Assembly: GCF_010119975.1 (NCBI RefSeq)
Contig: NZ_CP048222.1
Location: forward strand, 3,862,501 to 3,926,500
Source: Rhodocytophaga rosea
GTDB taxonomy: Bacteria > Bacteroidota > Bacteroidia > Cytophagales > 172606-1
Direction of reading: 5' to 3'
Length of the DNA: 64,000 nucleotides
The notes under the pieces are model-generated. The model did not search any database. It was given only the letters and a program-made list of their open reading frames with translations, and was not told the DNA's origin. Positions within the stretch are counted from its first letter, which is position 1. Each line of letters opens with the position of its first letter. This document shows positions 26,216 to 35,165 of this stretch, piece after piece. The position numbers were made by a program, and so were the translations under genes.

Positions 26216-26896
26216 TTATTGATAATAGGAATCTACCACTTCTTGGCCAGTATAATTTTTTCCTGCCTGGTCATCTGCACCTACATACTGTAAGTCAAAT
26301 TTAAGCTGCTTTTTCCCCTCACAAGTTAATAAATGATGCCTGAGGTTATATTGAATTTTACAATTCTGCAATGTTTTGCGTAACTGCCGTTCTAAATTTG
26401 TTCCATCAAGCTTTTTTATGTTTTTTAGATCCAGGTTACCAATAAATAAACCATCTTTTGTAAGATAGCTAATACACCTTTGAATTACTTCTAGTTTGTC
26501 TCCAATGTAATGTAATCCATGGACACATGTGATCAAGTCATAATGGTAAGTAGGCTGCCAGTTAGTTATAGTATCAGTAACAAACTGTAGATTAGAAAAA
26601 CTAGTATGCCCATTCATAAATACGCCGGCTACATCCCATCCTTCTATCTTTACGTTAGTAATGCCTTTACTTTGGAGAGAAGCAGCGGCTTCTACTAAGG
26701 CTTTCCCTGTTCCACAACAAATATCCAACCAGTAGATAATTTCCTTCTGCTCGGCCTTCTGTTCAAGAAAGGAGAGAATATTTAGCTTGAGTTCCTTTTC
26801 ATAACTATTTACACCTAAAAGCCCTCTTTCCCGGTTCATGCGGCAGTTAGCTACTACTGTTGACCAGATTAGAGATTGTTCCCCTTGAAGTTGCAT
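26216..26896 (-). CDS. Class I SAM-dependent methyltransferase
   Basis: 226 aa. Motif I LDICCGTGKALVEAA (about 56-70) is the SAM-binding glycine loop; motif II acidic residue in KIEGWDVAGVF, motif IV DLITCVHGLHYIGD, then the typical SYLTKDGLFIGNLD segment. Cytoplasmic. The C-terminal third has charged residues without recognisable specificity, so substrate is unknown. It starts a run of minus-strand genes but with large gaps on both sides. Confidence 0.85.
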   Translation of the reverse strand: MQLQGEQSLIWSTVVANCRMNRERGLLGVNSYEKELKLNILSFLEQKAEQKEIIYWLDICCGTGKALVEAAASLQSKGITNVKIEGWDVAGVFMNGHTSFSNLQFVTDTITNWQPTYHYDLITCVHGLHYIGDKLEVIQRCISYLTKDGLFIGNLDLKNIKKLDGTNLERQLRKTLQNCKIQYNLRHHLLTCEGKKQLKFDLQYVGADDQAGKNYTGQEVVDSYYQ

Positions 26897-27031
26897 GATC
26901 TTATAGTTATTAATAGAACATAAACTTGAGCCTTATTTTTTACACCAACTGAGAAATATTAATCAGCTCAAGATGGTTTTAGATTTGATTGGCAATACAT
27001 TATTTAGATGTCATGCAATTAGTTCTAAACT

Positions 27032-27619
27032 TTAGTGTTTAAAATAGTATGAAAGAAGTAAAACCCCGTAGAGCCATCCACTATACAAATAAGTGTAGAA
27101 GAAACCAACCTGGAAACTTTTCCAAAGTTTGCCTTTACATTGTTTTACATTTTTAAACACCATTCGCATAGCCCTGAAAAATATCCAGTACACCATAGCC
27201 ACTAATAAAGCCATTATCCCAACTAATACATTGCCTACAACCCATAGTGCAATAGAAAATACAATCGCCCATATAATCCAAAGAAAGATGCTAAATAGAA
27301 TACCTAAACAGCCATCCTCTACTTCTGCAGAATGTGAAGATTCCGGAAGCGTTGATAGATCTACTGAATCCGGAAATCGAATTTTATCGATAACTTTTCC
27401 CAAATTATCCTTCAACTTATAACCTTTGTAGAGGCCGATAGTGATGAATAGCAAAAAGCTAATAGAAATAATTGAAGTAGTAGTGATGGCATTCTGAATA
27501 AAAGAGTGATTTTTAACTGATCCCCATCTATACACCCCAATCATTGTTATGCCAAGCCAAACTAAACTAAGCCAGAACAGATTTCCTGAATTAATTGGCT
27601 GGTAAGTTCTTATTCTCAT
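27032..27619 (-). CDS. Hypothetical inner-membrane protein
   Basis: 195 aa with about four hydrophobic segments (about 12-30, 42-64, 105-150 as a long double pass, 172-190). A soluble loop (about 68-100) contains PESSHSAEVEDGC. No family recognised; likely integral to the inner membrane. Confidence 0.65.
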   Translation of the reverse strand: MRIRTYQPINSGNLFWLSLVWLGITMIGVYRWGSVKNHSFIQNAITTTSIISISFLLFITIGLYKGYKLKDNLGKVIDKIRFPDSVDLSTLPESSHSAEVEDGCLGILFSIFLWIIWAIVFSIALWVVGNVLVGIMALLVAMVYWIFFRAMRMVFKNVKQCKGKLWKSFQVGFFYTYLYSGWLYGVLLLSYYFKH

Positions 27620-27727
27620 TGATTATTATTGCTGGTTCATCAGAATTGTCCAAAAAGAACTTACTTGAAAATAAAATTCGATTATCAAGAAATGCTTGAC
27701 AATGAAAATAATTTTCACGGCTTGTAT

Positions 27728-28747
27728 TTATTTACAATTGTTTTCAATAAGCTGGTCAGCGTTTTTTCCTCCAAGCTCTTTTACTTTTTGCAGATCTTCG
27801 CAGGCAGCATCTTTATTGCCTAAATACAATTTGCATACAGCCCGTTGATACAAAATTTCTATATTATCAGGTCTCGCTTTTAAGCTAAGATCAAAATAAT
27901 ACAATGCACTCATATATTTGCCGGCTTTCATGGCATCTTTGCCTTTTTGTCCAAAGTCATAAGCAGACACAAACTTGCCTGAAGAAGTAAACTTGAATTG
28001 CTCCTGCATCTGCACATCAACCGGATGGCCTTTATAAGTAGCCGGCTGCCAGCTTTTTTTAGTTTTGTTGATTGCTTTTAGAAACTGACTATCAAAGTTT
28101 GGATTAATGCTTTCCAAAATTTGTACGCTATCAATTTCACCAGTTTTTCGCACAATAAAACTGGCTAAAAAGAAATTGTTTGTGGCCGAAACTTGCTTAT
28201 ACTCAGCTATATTAGCAGTTAGGAATTCATGAAAGGAAGTTTTACCTGTATAGGTAGCATATATTTTCTCACTGGCTTTAAAAAGAGTGTCTTCACTCAT
28301 AATAGAAATAATATCATTGGATTGTAAAGGAGAAGATTGTTGATATTTTTGTTCAGCGCTAAAAATATAGCGCAAGCAGTCCGGCTCATCAAAACCGGCA
28401 ATTCCTTTCTGAATGAGAATAAGTTCTGAGTCAGAATGTTTTTCAATTAGATAGGTATTTATAATATATCCTTGCTCGTTGGCTACATTCAAAAGCTTAT
28501 CTTTGATGGTATAACTAAAGGCAACACCTTTATCATTATAAGCAAAACTGATATATACCTTATTAGATTTCTCAAAGGAGAACCGGGTGTATTGATATTT
28601 CATTTCCATATCCTCGGGCAACTCGCTTCTATCCTGGTAAGTGATCTTTGTTTTAATCCATCGGCCTAAAAGGGAATATGTAGGGGATGAAGCAGAACAG
28701 AAAATTGTGTTAAGAAGTATAACTGATAAGAGTACAAAATGCTTCAT
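27728..28747 (-). CDS. Secreted protein with TonB C-terminal-like and TPR domains
   Basis: 339 aa. Signal peptide about 1-19 (…NTIFCSASS). Middle region about 20-130 is beta-rich. About 185-250 reads as a TonB C-terminal-like fold (ASFIVRKTGEIDSVQILES, FDSQFLKAINKTKKSWQPA, GHPVDVQMQEQFKF). The C-terminus (about 265-335) is a TPR pair ending YLGNKDAACEDLQKVKELGG, a common Bacteroidota motif. Periplasmic or surface location likely; function unknown. Confidence 0.75.
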   Translation of the reverse strand: MKHFVLLSVILLNTIFCSASSPTYSLLGRWIKTKITYQDRSELPEDMEMKYQYTRFSFEKSNKVYISFAYNDKGVAFSYTIKDKLLNVANEQGYIINTYLIEKHSDSELILIQKGIAGFDEPDCLRYIFSAEQKYQQSSPLQSNDIISIMSEDTLFKASEKIYATYTGKTSFHEFLTANIAEYKQVSATNNFFLASFIVRKTGEIDSVQILESINPNFDSQFLKAINKTKKSWQPATYKGHPVDVQMQEQFKFTSSGKFVSAYDFGQKGKDAMKAGKYMSALYYFDLSLKARPDNIEILYQRAVCKLYLGNKDAACEDLQKVKELGGKNADQLIENNCK

Positions 28748-28798
28748 ATGTGTTTTGCATCAGATTGACATTACCAAAATTGGATACTATTTAGTAGC

Positions 28799-29785
28799 CT
28801 ACTTTTTTTCACTCATCAACTCGGCTAAACCTAAAGGGGCAATAACATTGATATTTCCGGCAGCATCTGTAAGTACATTAATCCTTGTAAATCTATCTTG
28901 ATAATACCAGAAATACTGATTTGATATAGGTTGAGGATGTTGTCTGTAAAATTGCTCAACAGCTGCTTTTGTGTATTGGATAAACTTTACAAATTCCACT
29001 GGTTTATCTCTTGAGATCTTACAAATATTTACTAATCCTTTATTGGGAACAGCAATCACTGAACCCCACTCACCTACTAAGTCAGGTGAATTGTGTATTA
29101 GGTCCAGGGCATAGCTGGCTGCATAATCCTCATTTCCTAGAAACGAGATCTCTACTTCTGCCTGATCTACCTGAAATGTTTTGGTAATTTTCTCTACCTG
29201 TTGCTTGTTGATGTTGGTCTGTGCAATGTCAAATACCTCTTTTTTATTTTGTTTCCAGTTTTCAAAGACTCCAGGATCTACGGTAGCAAAGGCGCCAGGT
29301 AAATCTAGCATTAACACCGTGTAAGTATCTTCCAGATGGGTTTCAAAAATAATCTTATCTCTACCTGCTTTTTGCTCAATAAAAACCTTTGAATAAATGC
29401 GAAGGCTCAGATACTTTCTAATCGACTCGAAATCTTCCGGGTTGATATTCTTTTGTTCATCGAGTGAGGCAAACAGGTTTGTAAAATGCTCTTCTATCTC
29501 TGTTTCCCATTTGGACTTATCTTCTACCCGGAGACATTTGTTAATCAGGTTGTCTACATGGAAACCTTCCATATACTGCCCTGATTTTAAATGGATGGCT
29601 CCTTTCTTAACAAAATCTATTTGATACCTTTTACTAATAATAGCCACAGAGGCATCTATTATTTTCCGGTAGTCTTGTTTGTCGATATACTTTACAAAGT
29701 CTTTGGGTACGGAATAATCAATTTTCTGACTATAAGCAGAAAAGAATAACAACTGAAAGGAAAGCAGAAACAGGATAAATCGCAT
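28799..29785 (-). CDS. Hypothetical secreted protein
   Basis: 328 aa. Signal peptide MRFILFLLSFQLLFFSAYSQ, cleaved before KIDYSV. The rest is mixed alpha/beta with no motif I recognise. 51 bp from the TonB-like protein gene on the same strand, so the pair may be co-transcribed. Confidence 0.7.
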   Translation of the reverse strand: MRFILFLLSFQLLFFSAYSQKIDYSVPKDFVKYIDKQDYRKIIDASVAIISKRYQIDFVKKGAIHLKSGQYMEGFHVDNLINKCLRVEDKSKWETEIEEHFTNLFASLDEQKNINPEDFESIRKYLSLRIYSKVFIEQKAGRDKIIFETHLEDTYTVLMLDLPGAFATVDPGVFENWKQNKKEVFDIAQTNINKQQVEKITKTFQVDQAEVEISFLGNEDYAASYALDLIHNSPDLVGEWGSVIAVPNKGLVNICKISRDKPVEFVKFIQYTKAAVEQFYRQHPQPISNQYFWYYQDRFTRINVLTDAAGNINVIAPLGLAELMSEKK

Positions 29786-29852
29786 TATTATAAATTTGAC
29801 TGATTTGTAACTTTATATGAGCCATGGTTTGTTCTTCTGCCAATTTTGAGGG

Positions 29853-30401
29853 CTATTGAGCTTTCTTATCTATATACTCTACTAAGGCTTGTCTGTAAGC
29901 TTCATTCTCAGGATTGCTGTAGCTGCGGTATTTTAACCTGGCCAGCTGTGGATCATCCCAATGTTGAATTCGTATTTGGGTAGACAAAGGAATAAGATAT
30001 AAGCCTGTGGCAAGAATGACTAAAATCCATGTTCTGATCCACATATTTTGATAATAAGGCAATAAAGGCGTCTGTTTCCTTTTCAGTAAAAAGATAATGA
30101 CAAGCAGTGCTATAGCAGGCACTAAGCCATAGAGTAACAGTATCATAGCACCAGGCCAATATTGTAATTTAAATAATATACCAACAGGTATAATTGACAG
30201 CAGTACTCCTGATAGAATGGATAGAGGCAAATTTTGATTTTTTATATTTTCATAGGAGAAGAAGTAAAAAGAAAAAGGGCAGTATAATATAGCCAATGTA
30301 CTCAGGGAAACTACAAGAAGGAAATCTGAACCAGGTATATGTAAAAGTTTACCAATAAGAGTGAGCAGGAAAATGAGGGCAAATACTTTTTCTGTTTTCA
30401 T
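29853..30401 (-). CDS. Hypothetical membrane protein, GldL-like N-terminal segments
   Basis: 182 aa, about four to five membrane helices. The segments KLLHIPGSDFLLVVS and LFKLQYWPGAMILLLYGL resemble the paired membrane helices of GldL-like proteins (…KxxHxPGAxxLL…), but the cytoplasmic coiled-coil domain of GldL is missing and the gene is not near gldKMN, so a GldL function is not claimed. It ends with a short soluble tail. Confidence 0.6.
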   Translation of the reverse strand: MKTEKVFALIFLLTLIGKLLHIPGSDFLLVVSLSTLAILYCPFSFYFFSYENIKNQNLPLSILSGVLLSIIPVGILFKLQYWPGAMILLLYGLVPAIALLVIIFLLKRKQTPLLPYYQNMWIRTWILVILATGLYLIPLSTQIRIQHWDDPQLARLKYRSYSNPENEAYRQALVEYIDKKAQ

Positions 30402-30708
30402 TTTTTATTAATTCTCGATACGGACAATGACTCATTAATACATAATTATGTACAATGTATTGATCCACTCACTTTGAAGATTGTAACAGGTTGCTAATTG
30501 GATAATATATGTGTTTTTTGTTTGTCAAAGCTGAATAAAAAAGGAATTACAGTCTTTGTCTTGACCTATACTCTCATTTACAAAAGTGACTTAGAAGAAA
30601 TATTTATGGTAAATAACATAGATTCTCGATTGTACATGTACAATATTTTCCATCAATTAGTTTAACTGCGTAATACAAATTACGCCATATTAGCCTAACT
30701 ATTTACTC
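30402..30708. other. Intergenic spacer with 16-bp palindrome
   Basis: 307 bp, no gene. A perfect palindrome attgtacatgtacaat at 30629-30644 could be a dimeric regulator site or part of a terminator for the giant protein gene to its right; no T-run follows closely. Confidence 0.4.
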
Positions 30709-33700
30709 TTAATGCAAGACAGATAAGCCACCCTGAGATGAAAAATTGCTGTAGCGGATTTCATAGTAATAATATCCAGTAGGCATTCCCTGAGCTGTCC
30801 AGGCAAAGGCAGGGTCAGAACTTGAATACACCATTTTACCCCACCGGTTGTATATTCTGATAGAGTGAAAATTACCGATGCAGGTCCCTTCTTTAAACTG
30901 AGGCTGAAAAAAAGCATCATTAGCTCCATCTCCATTGGGCGTAATCACATTGGGAATGAACACCTTTGCTTTTAAATCATTTTCACCTGTTTGAAGTGCT
31001 GCCTTGCTTGCTGGGCTAGTACATCCATTTACAGTTTGCGTGACAAAAAGCACATGCTCAGTAAAGTTGCCTTGTTCCAAGGTGTTACCTTCTTGGATGA
31101 GACTTGTGAGTTTCTCATCTCTATACCACTTGATCCGTTCGCCGATAGCCTGAATCGGTGCTTGTAAGTGGCCATTACATACATAGCCAATAGGGTCAAC
31201 TTGTGGGGCAGCAATCTCAGGCTTGATACTGATGATAACAGCTGTAGGCAAACTCTGATACCCATCTATGGTTTGGGTCATATATAAGGTATCTGTATGA
31301 GTAGAGGTTGGCTGATAAGTATCTCCTTCTGCTAATTTTTCTTGTAGGCTTGCATCTGAGTACCATTGAATTCCAGTACCTTCTGCTCTTATCGGTAAGA
31401 TTTTCTCACGCTGGCAATAGGGAGCAGGTGCGATCACAAGCGGTTTGGCAGGAATTACTACCCGTTCTATTGTAACCTGGCTTTTTGAAATACTATCACA
31501 CATGGCTATACGCCACTCAAATATATTTTTGCCGGCCCCTAGTCCCATAACTTTTGCTGTAGGATCAGCTGGATTGCTTATTGTCCCTTTTCCTTGGATC
31601 AGTTTCCAATACCCATACCCTTTAATCGCTTGATTAGCCTGCATACTAACTTGAGCAGTTTCTGAAAGTATAATGTTTTCACCTGCTTGGGCTTGTGTTG
31701 GATAATTTCCAGAACAGATATCGATATCAATCTTTTGTTGCATGTCTGTTGGCATTTGCCCAGTAGTTTGACTTACCACATTGGTCATTACCGGGCTGTT
31801 ATAATCGAATATGATTGCCGCCTGATTAGTGATTTTAACTCCATCTGCTGTGGCTTGCTTGGGTCTAACTCTGAAACGAACATACCCATGGCTGGCTGGT
31901 TCATTGCTTGAGCTATCAGGCAAATTAATATTATTAAAAATAAAAATAAGTACTGGAAGTCCAACGCCACTTACTGACCAATTATAAGAATGAGAAGCAG
32001 CGGCTACTTCCAAGCTAGCAATGTCTAGGGCAGCATCTAAAGTATCAATAATAGTAACCGTATAGGCCACGTCTGTTCCTGTATTCTGAAAGCGGATCAG
32101 GTATTCTAGTGGCTGATCAGCAGCAATGATTTTACTTGGCCCTATACCTACCGGGCTTACGGCTTTATCATTGGGATCAAAACTGTCTAAGATAGGAAGG
32201 CAGGATACAGAAACTTCCTCCTCTGTATCATCCTGGGGAAGTTGATCTACAAATCCTTTACTTACTGTAACCTGAGTAGAGCTTCCACAGCCTTCCAGGG
32301 TGATGTTAGGCACCCTTCCTGCATCTGGATGGTAAGGCCTTAAATCTGCTTCTAGTCTAATAGTCCGTCCATTGACTGGCACTTGCAGAGAGAGACTGTC
32401 GCCGCTAGGTAATTTATATTTACTTTCAAATACTTGCAGAGCATCCAGATAAATACGATAGGAGGCACTATCGGCCATAGAGCCTATACCTGAATTGAGA
32501 ATAAGAAGTTTTACCAGCCCATTTTCTTTACAGACTGCTTTTAGTGTGATGTCTGAGTGATCCCAATTGGGATCAGAAGGTTTGGTATTAGAAGGAGTAA
32601 TGACTGCTTTCACACATTGAGTTAAGCCCCGGATGGATTCATTGCCACATGCAACAGAATCAATAATAATGATTGTGCCGCTTTGCCCTGGTTGCAAGCT
32701 ACCGATAGAGAAAGTTAACAAAGAGTCTTTCCTGGTAAAGCCCATACTGGCATCTATTGGAATTACATACTGCGGAAAATACACTTGCACCTCTACGTTC
32801 TGGGCAGTGGCGTATCCCTGGTTGGTATAGCTGACAGTAGTAGTATTACGAAAACACCGTCTGCGGCGGTCTGCAGCAATACCTACTTTTAAGAGTGGAT
32901 AGGGAATAACCTGATTGCCAAAATTAAATCCGGAAGTATCTTTTCCATATGAATTGATAGTAATGGTGTAAGTACTTGGATTGGCAGGGCAAGTTTGTTC
33001 TACAAATAATCCTTGCACCTGAGTAATTTGGCTGATCTGAAAAGTACCTTTAGGCAGTTCTAATTGGTAATTTCCGTCTTTATCAGTGGATGCATAGTAA
33101 GGCCCAGGTTCAGCTTTTAAAAGGTGATTAGCTAACGGCTTTTCATTTGCATCTTGCTTACAATTGTTGTTTAATTCATTAAATACTTTGCCTCGTATTT
33201 GGCTAGGAGTAATAAAAGTAGTATCCCGAAGTTTTGTCAAATAAACGGAACGTTCTTCCTCATAGCTGGTGATATGCCCAAATTTTTGACCTCCCTGTCC
33301 CGCCAGGAATAGATTTCCTTTTCCGTCTGTTGCCATGTGATTCCCAATATTATAAGTAGAACTACGTAGAATTTGATTAATCCACTGCACTGTACCAGAT
33401 TGGTTTATTTTGCCGTAAAAATTGCCTACATCATAATTCACTCCAAATGGGGTATTACCTATGAGGCCTCTGTAGACCATAGTCCCGGAAAAATAAATAT
33501 TGTCAGTTGGGCCAACTACAATATCTCCACTAATTACTTTGTTAGGGCTAAGCATTTTTAATCCCCACATAGGTTTTCCGGTAGAATTAAATTGAGCCAA
33601 AAATGCATTATAATTATTAGGAGTTGAATCAATGATATTTCGCAATGTATCTTGGCCAAGTGGAACCTCATTATCATAGCGTCCCATCACATATATATTT

Positions 33701-34626
33701 CCAGAAGCATCTATATTAATAGCCATACTCTCTATATCGCCCTTTCCTTGAATAGGTTTTGCCCAAAGCGCACGGCCATTCGCATCACATTTAGCTATAA
33801 ATGAACTGAATACATAATTGGCATTATAAAATGCAGGATTCAGACTAATACTGTCAAATGTAGTTCCTTCCCGATATACTCCCGTTATATAAATAAATCC
33901 TGCTTTATCCCGGACAATAGAATTGTTCCGACCACCCGTATTTTTTAGCCACAGTAAATCTCCATTTTTATTGTATTTTACCAGATAGGATTCTTCATTT
34001 ACTTTAGGGGTAATACTAACTCCATTTGCAGTTAAAGTATAGCCCCACCATAAATTGCCTGCCACTAAAACATTGCCTGCTCCATCAATACTTAAAGCTT
34101 TATGTGATGCTGAATTTTTTCCTTCTAAAAATCTTGCCCAGGCAAGCTGACCATCTCCATTAAATTTTAACACATAGCTCTCAGAGTGATATGCACCAAC
34201 TAATCGGGTGTTATATATAGCATTATTTAGTTTAAATACGCCACTATAAATCCCACTTAAATAACAGTTTCCGTCATTATCTAGAGCAAGGCTTACAGGA
34301 ATATCCTCACCAGTCGACATGTCCTCTCCATACCCTCCAAATTGTCTTGCCCATAGAATCTGTCCGGCAGAATTATATTTAGCTAAGAATAAATCATCGT
34401 AGTTAGAGGGTGAGTTAGAGTTAAAAGTAGAATCCCCCAGCGTTATTGTTTCATTAAAAGTAGAAAGTATAAATACGTTTCCTTTTCCATCGGCAGTTAT
34501 TTTATAATAGCTATCATTAGCCTGTTGTGGAAAACGATTTACCCACTCAAACTCTTGAGCATTTGCTATTGAACTTATAAATAGGAAAATGAGAATCGAA
34601 AATAACTTAGTAGAAAGTTTACTCAT
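30709..34626 (-). CDS. Giant secreted protein with SBBP-type propeller and gliding/T9SS type B C-terminal domain
   Basis: 1305 aa. Signal peptide 1-23 (…SSIANAQ). About 25-480 consists of beta-propeller blades of SBBP type (repeats such as 'KYNSAGQILWARQFGG', 'DGKGNVFILSTF'). From about 485 a prealbumin-like/SdrD-B-like segment (NNNCKQDANEKPLANHLLKAEPGPYYAS), then the DRRRRC-containing repeat region, a DUF11-like beta domain (LIRFQNTGTDVAYTVTIIDTLD), Ig-like Cys-containing repeats, and a C-terminal type B sorting domain (FIPNVITPNGDGANDAFF, IRIYNRWGKMVYSS, GYYYYEIRY). Exported by T9SS to the surface. It shares its middle region with the protein at 42898-47505 but has a different propeller and different sorting signal. 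Confidence 0.9.
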   Translation of the reverse strand: MSKLSTKLFSILIFLFISSIANAQEFEWVNRFPQQANDSYYKITADGKGNVFILSTFNETITLGDSTFNSNSPSNYDDLFLAKYNSAGQILWARQFGGYGEDMSTGEDIPVSLALDNDGNCYLSGIYSGVFKLNNAIYNTRLVGAYHSESYVLKFNGDGQLAWARFLEGKNSASHKALSIDGAGNVLVAGNLWWGYTLTANGVSITPKVNEESYLVKYNKNGDLLWLKNTGGRNNSIVRDKAGFIYITGVYREGTTFDSISLNPAFYNANYVFSSFIAKCDANGRALWAKPIQGKGDIESMAINIDASGNIYVMGRYDNEVPLGQDTLRNIIDSTPNNYNAFLAQFNSTGKPMWGLKMLSPNKVISGDIVVGPTDNIYFSGTMVYRGLIGNTPFGVNYDVGNFYGKINQSGTVQWINQILRSSTYNIGNHMATDGKGNLFLAGQGGQKFGHITSYEEERSVYLTKLRDTTFITPSQIRGKVFNELNNNCKQDANEKPLANHLLKAEPGPYYASTDKDGNYQLELPKGTFQISQITQVQGLFVEQTCPANPSTYTITINSYGKDTSGFNFGNQVIPYPLLKVGIAADRRRRCFRNTTTVSYTNQGYATAQNVEVQVYFPQYVIPIDASMGFTRKDSLLTFSIGSLQPGQSGTIIIIDSVACGNESIRGLTQCVKAVITPSNTKPSDPNWDHSDITLKAVCKENGLVKLLILNSGIGSMADSASYRIYLDALQVFESKYKLPSGDSLSLQVPVNGRTIRLEADLRPYHPDAGRVPNITLEGCGSSTQVTVSKGFVDQLPQDDTEEEVSVSCLPILDSFDPNDKAVSPVGIGPSKIIAADQPLEYLIRFQNTGTDVAYTVTIIDTLDAALDIASLEVAAASHSYNWSVSGVGLPVLIFIFNNINLPDSSSNEPASHGYVRFRVRPKQATADGVKITNQAAIIFDYNSPVMTNVVSQTTGQMPTDMQQKIDIDICSGNYPTQAQAGENIILSETAQVSMQANQAIKGYGYWKLIQGKGTISNPADPTAKVMGLGAGKNIFEWRIAMCDSISKSQVTIERVVIPAKPLVIAPAPYCQREKILPIRAEGTGIQWYSDASLQEKLAEGDTYQPTSTHTDTLYMTQTIDGYQSLPTAVIISIKPEIAAPQVDPIGYVCNGHLQAPIQAIGERIKWYRDEKLTSLIQEGNTLEQGNFTEHVLFVTQTVNGCTSPASKAALQTGENDLKAKVFIPNVITPNGDGANDAFFQPQFKEGTCIGNFHSIRIYNRWGKMVYSSSDPAFAWTAQGMPTGYYYYEIRYSNFSSQGGLSVLH

Positions 34627-35000
34627 ATAACAATTTTAGTTCTGAAAATAGAAGTAACTAGGTAGGTGGTATGGAGCTTTTATATAATTCTATTTGGTGA
34701 TAAGAAGCGTATATATAAAACCGCCTTTTTCAAGAAGTTTGAGTTGATATATACAAACTAAATTAATGCCAGATTTTTTAAAAAAGTAATCAACCCAAGA
34801 AACTTATTAGAACGATGCGCCAATACTCACTATTTAAACTGTAGCATAAGGGTATCATTCATTAACAATAACAGCAGGAAAGTCAAAAGTAGAGAGGATA
34901 GAAGTTAAACTTTAATTGAAAATTATCAAAAAAAATTAAGTTTTGCCGTTTTGAATTGCTGCTCAAATTATTAATAAGGAAGTTGTATATATAAAATAAG
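34627..35000. other. Spacer between giant gene and tRNA pair
   Basis: 374 bp, AT-rich; includes the promoter side of the giant minus-strand gene and the downstream side of the aberrant tRNA genes. No hairpin or gene was recognised. Confidence 0.4.
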
Positions 35001-35073
35001 TTCTAAGAGTAGGGCTCGAACCTACGTCCACTCGGTCCTCGAGCCGGGCGCTCTACCACTGAGCTATCTTAGA
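35001..35073 (-). tRNA. Aberrant tRNA gene with 8-nt anticodon loop (tRNA 1)
   Basis: 73 nt. Acceptor stem TCTAAGA/TCTTAGA is perfectly paired, D-arm GCTC-AGTGGTA-GAGC and T-arm GTAGG-TTCGAGC-CCTAC are normal, discriminator A. The anticodon arm is not: 24 nt lie between the D-stem and T-stem instead of 23, and the best pairing is CCCGG-[CTCGAGGA]-CCGAG with an 8-nt loop and one C-A mismatch in the stem. The decoded amino acid is uncertain (CGA or TCG in the loop). It lies 4 nt downstream of tRNA 2, so both belong to one transcript with the 461-aa gene. Confidence 0.85.
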
Positions 35074-35077
35074 AATG

Positions 35078-35150
35078 AAGTGAGGACAGGGCTCGAACCT
35101 GTGTCCATCCGGGTTAAGAGCCGGATGCTCTGCCATTGAGCTACCCCACT
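35078..35150 (-). tRNA. Aberrant tRNA-Lys-like gene with 8-nt anticodon loop (tRNA 2)
   Basis: 73 nt. Acceptor AGTGGGG/CCTCACT (one G-T pair), D-arm GCTC-AATGGCA-GAGC and T-arm ACAGG-TTCGAGC-CCTGT are intact. The anticodon arm TCCGG-[CTCTTAAC]-CCGGA is a perfect stem with an 8-nt loop; without the extra base it would be a CTT (Lys) anticodon. Discriminator is T, unusual for Lys. Its 5' end is 15 nt after the stop codon of the 461-aa gene, so it is in that gene's 3' UTR. Confidence 0.87.
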
Positions 35151-35165
35151 TATTTCTTTGACAGG

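Noticed and set aside
29853-30401. GldL gliding-motility motor protein
   Set aside because: Only the membrane helices are reminiscent; the cytoplasmic domain and the gldK/M/N neighbours are absent.
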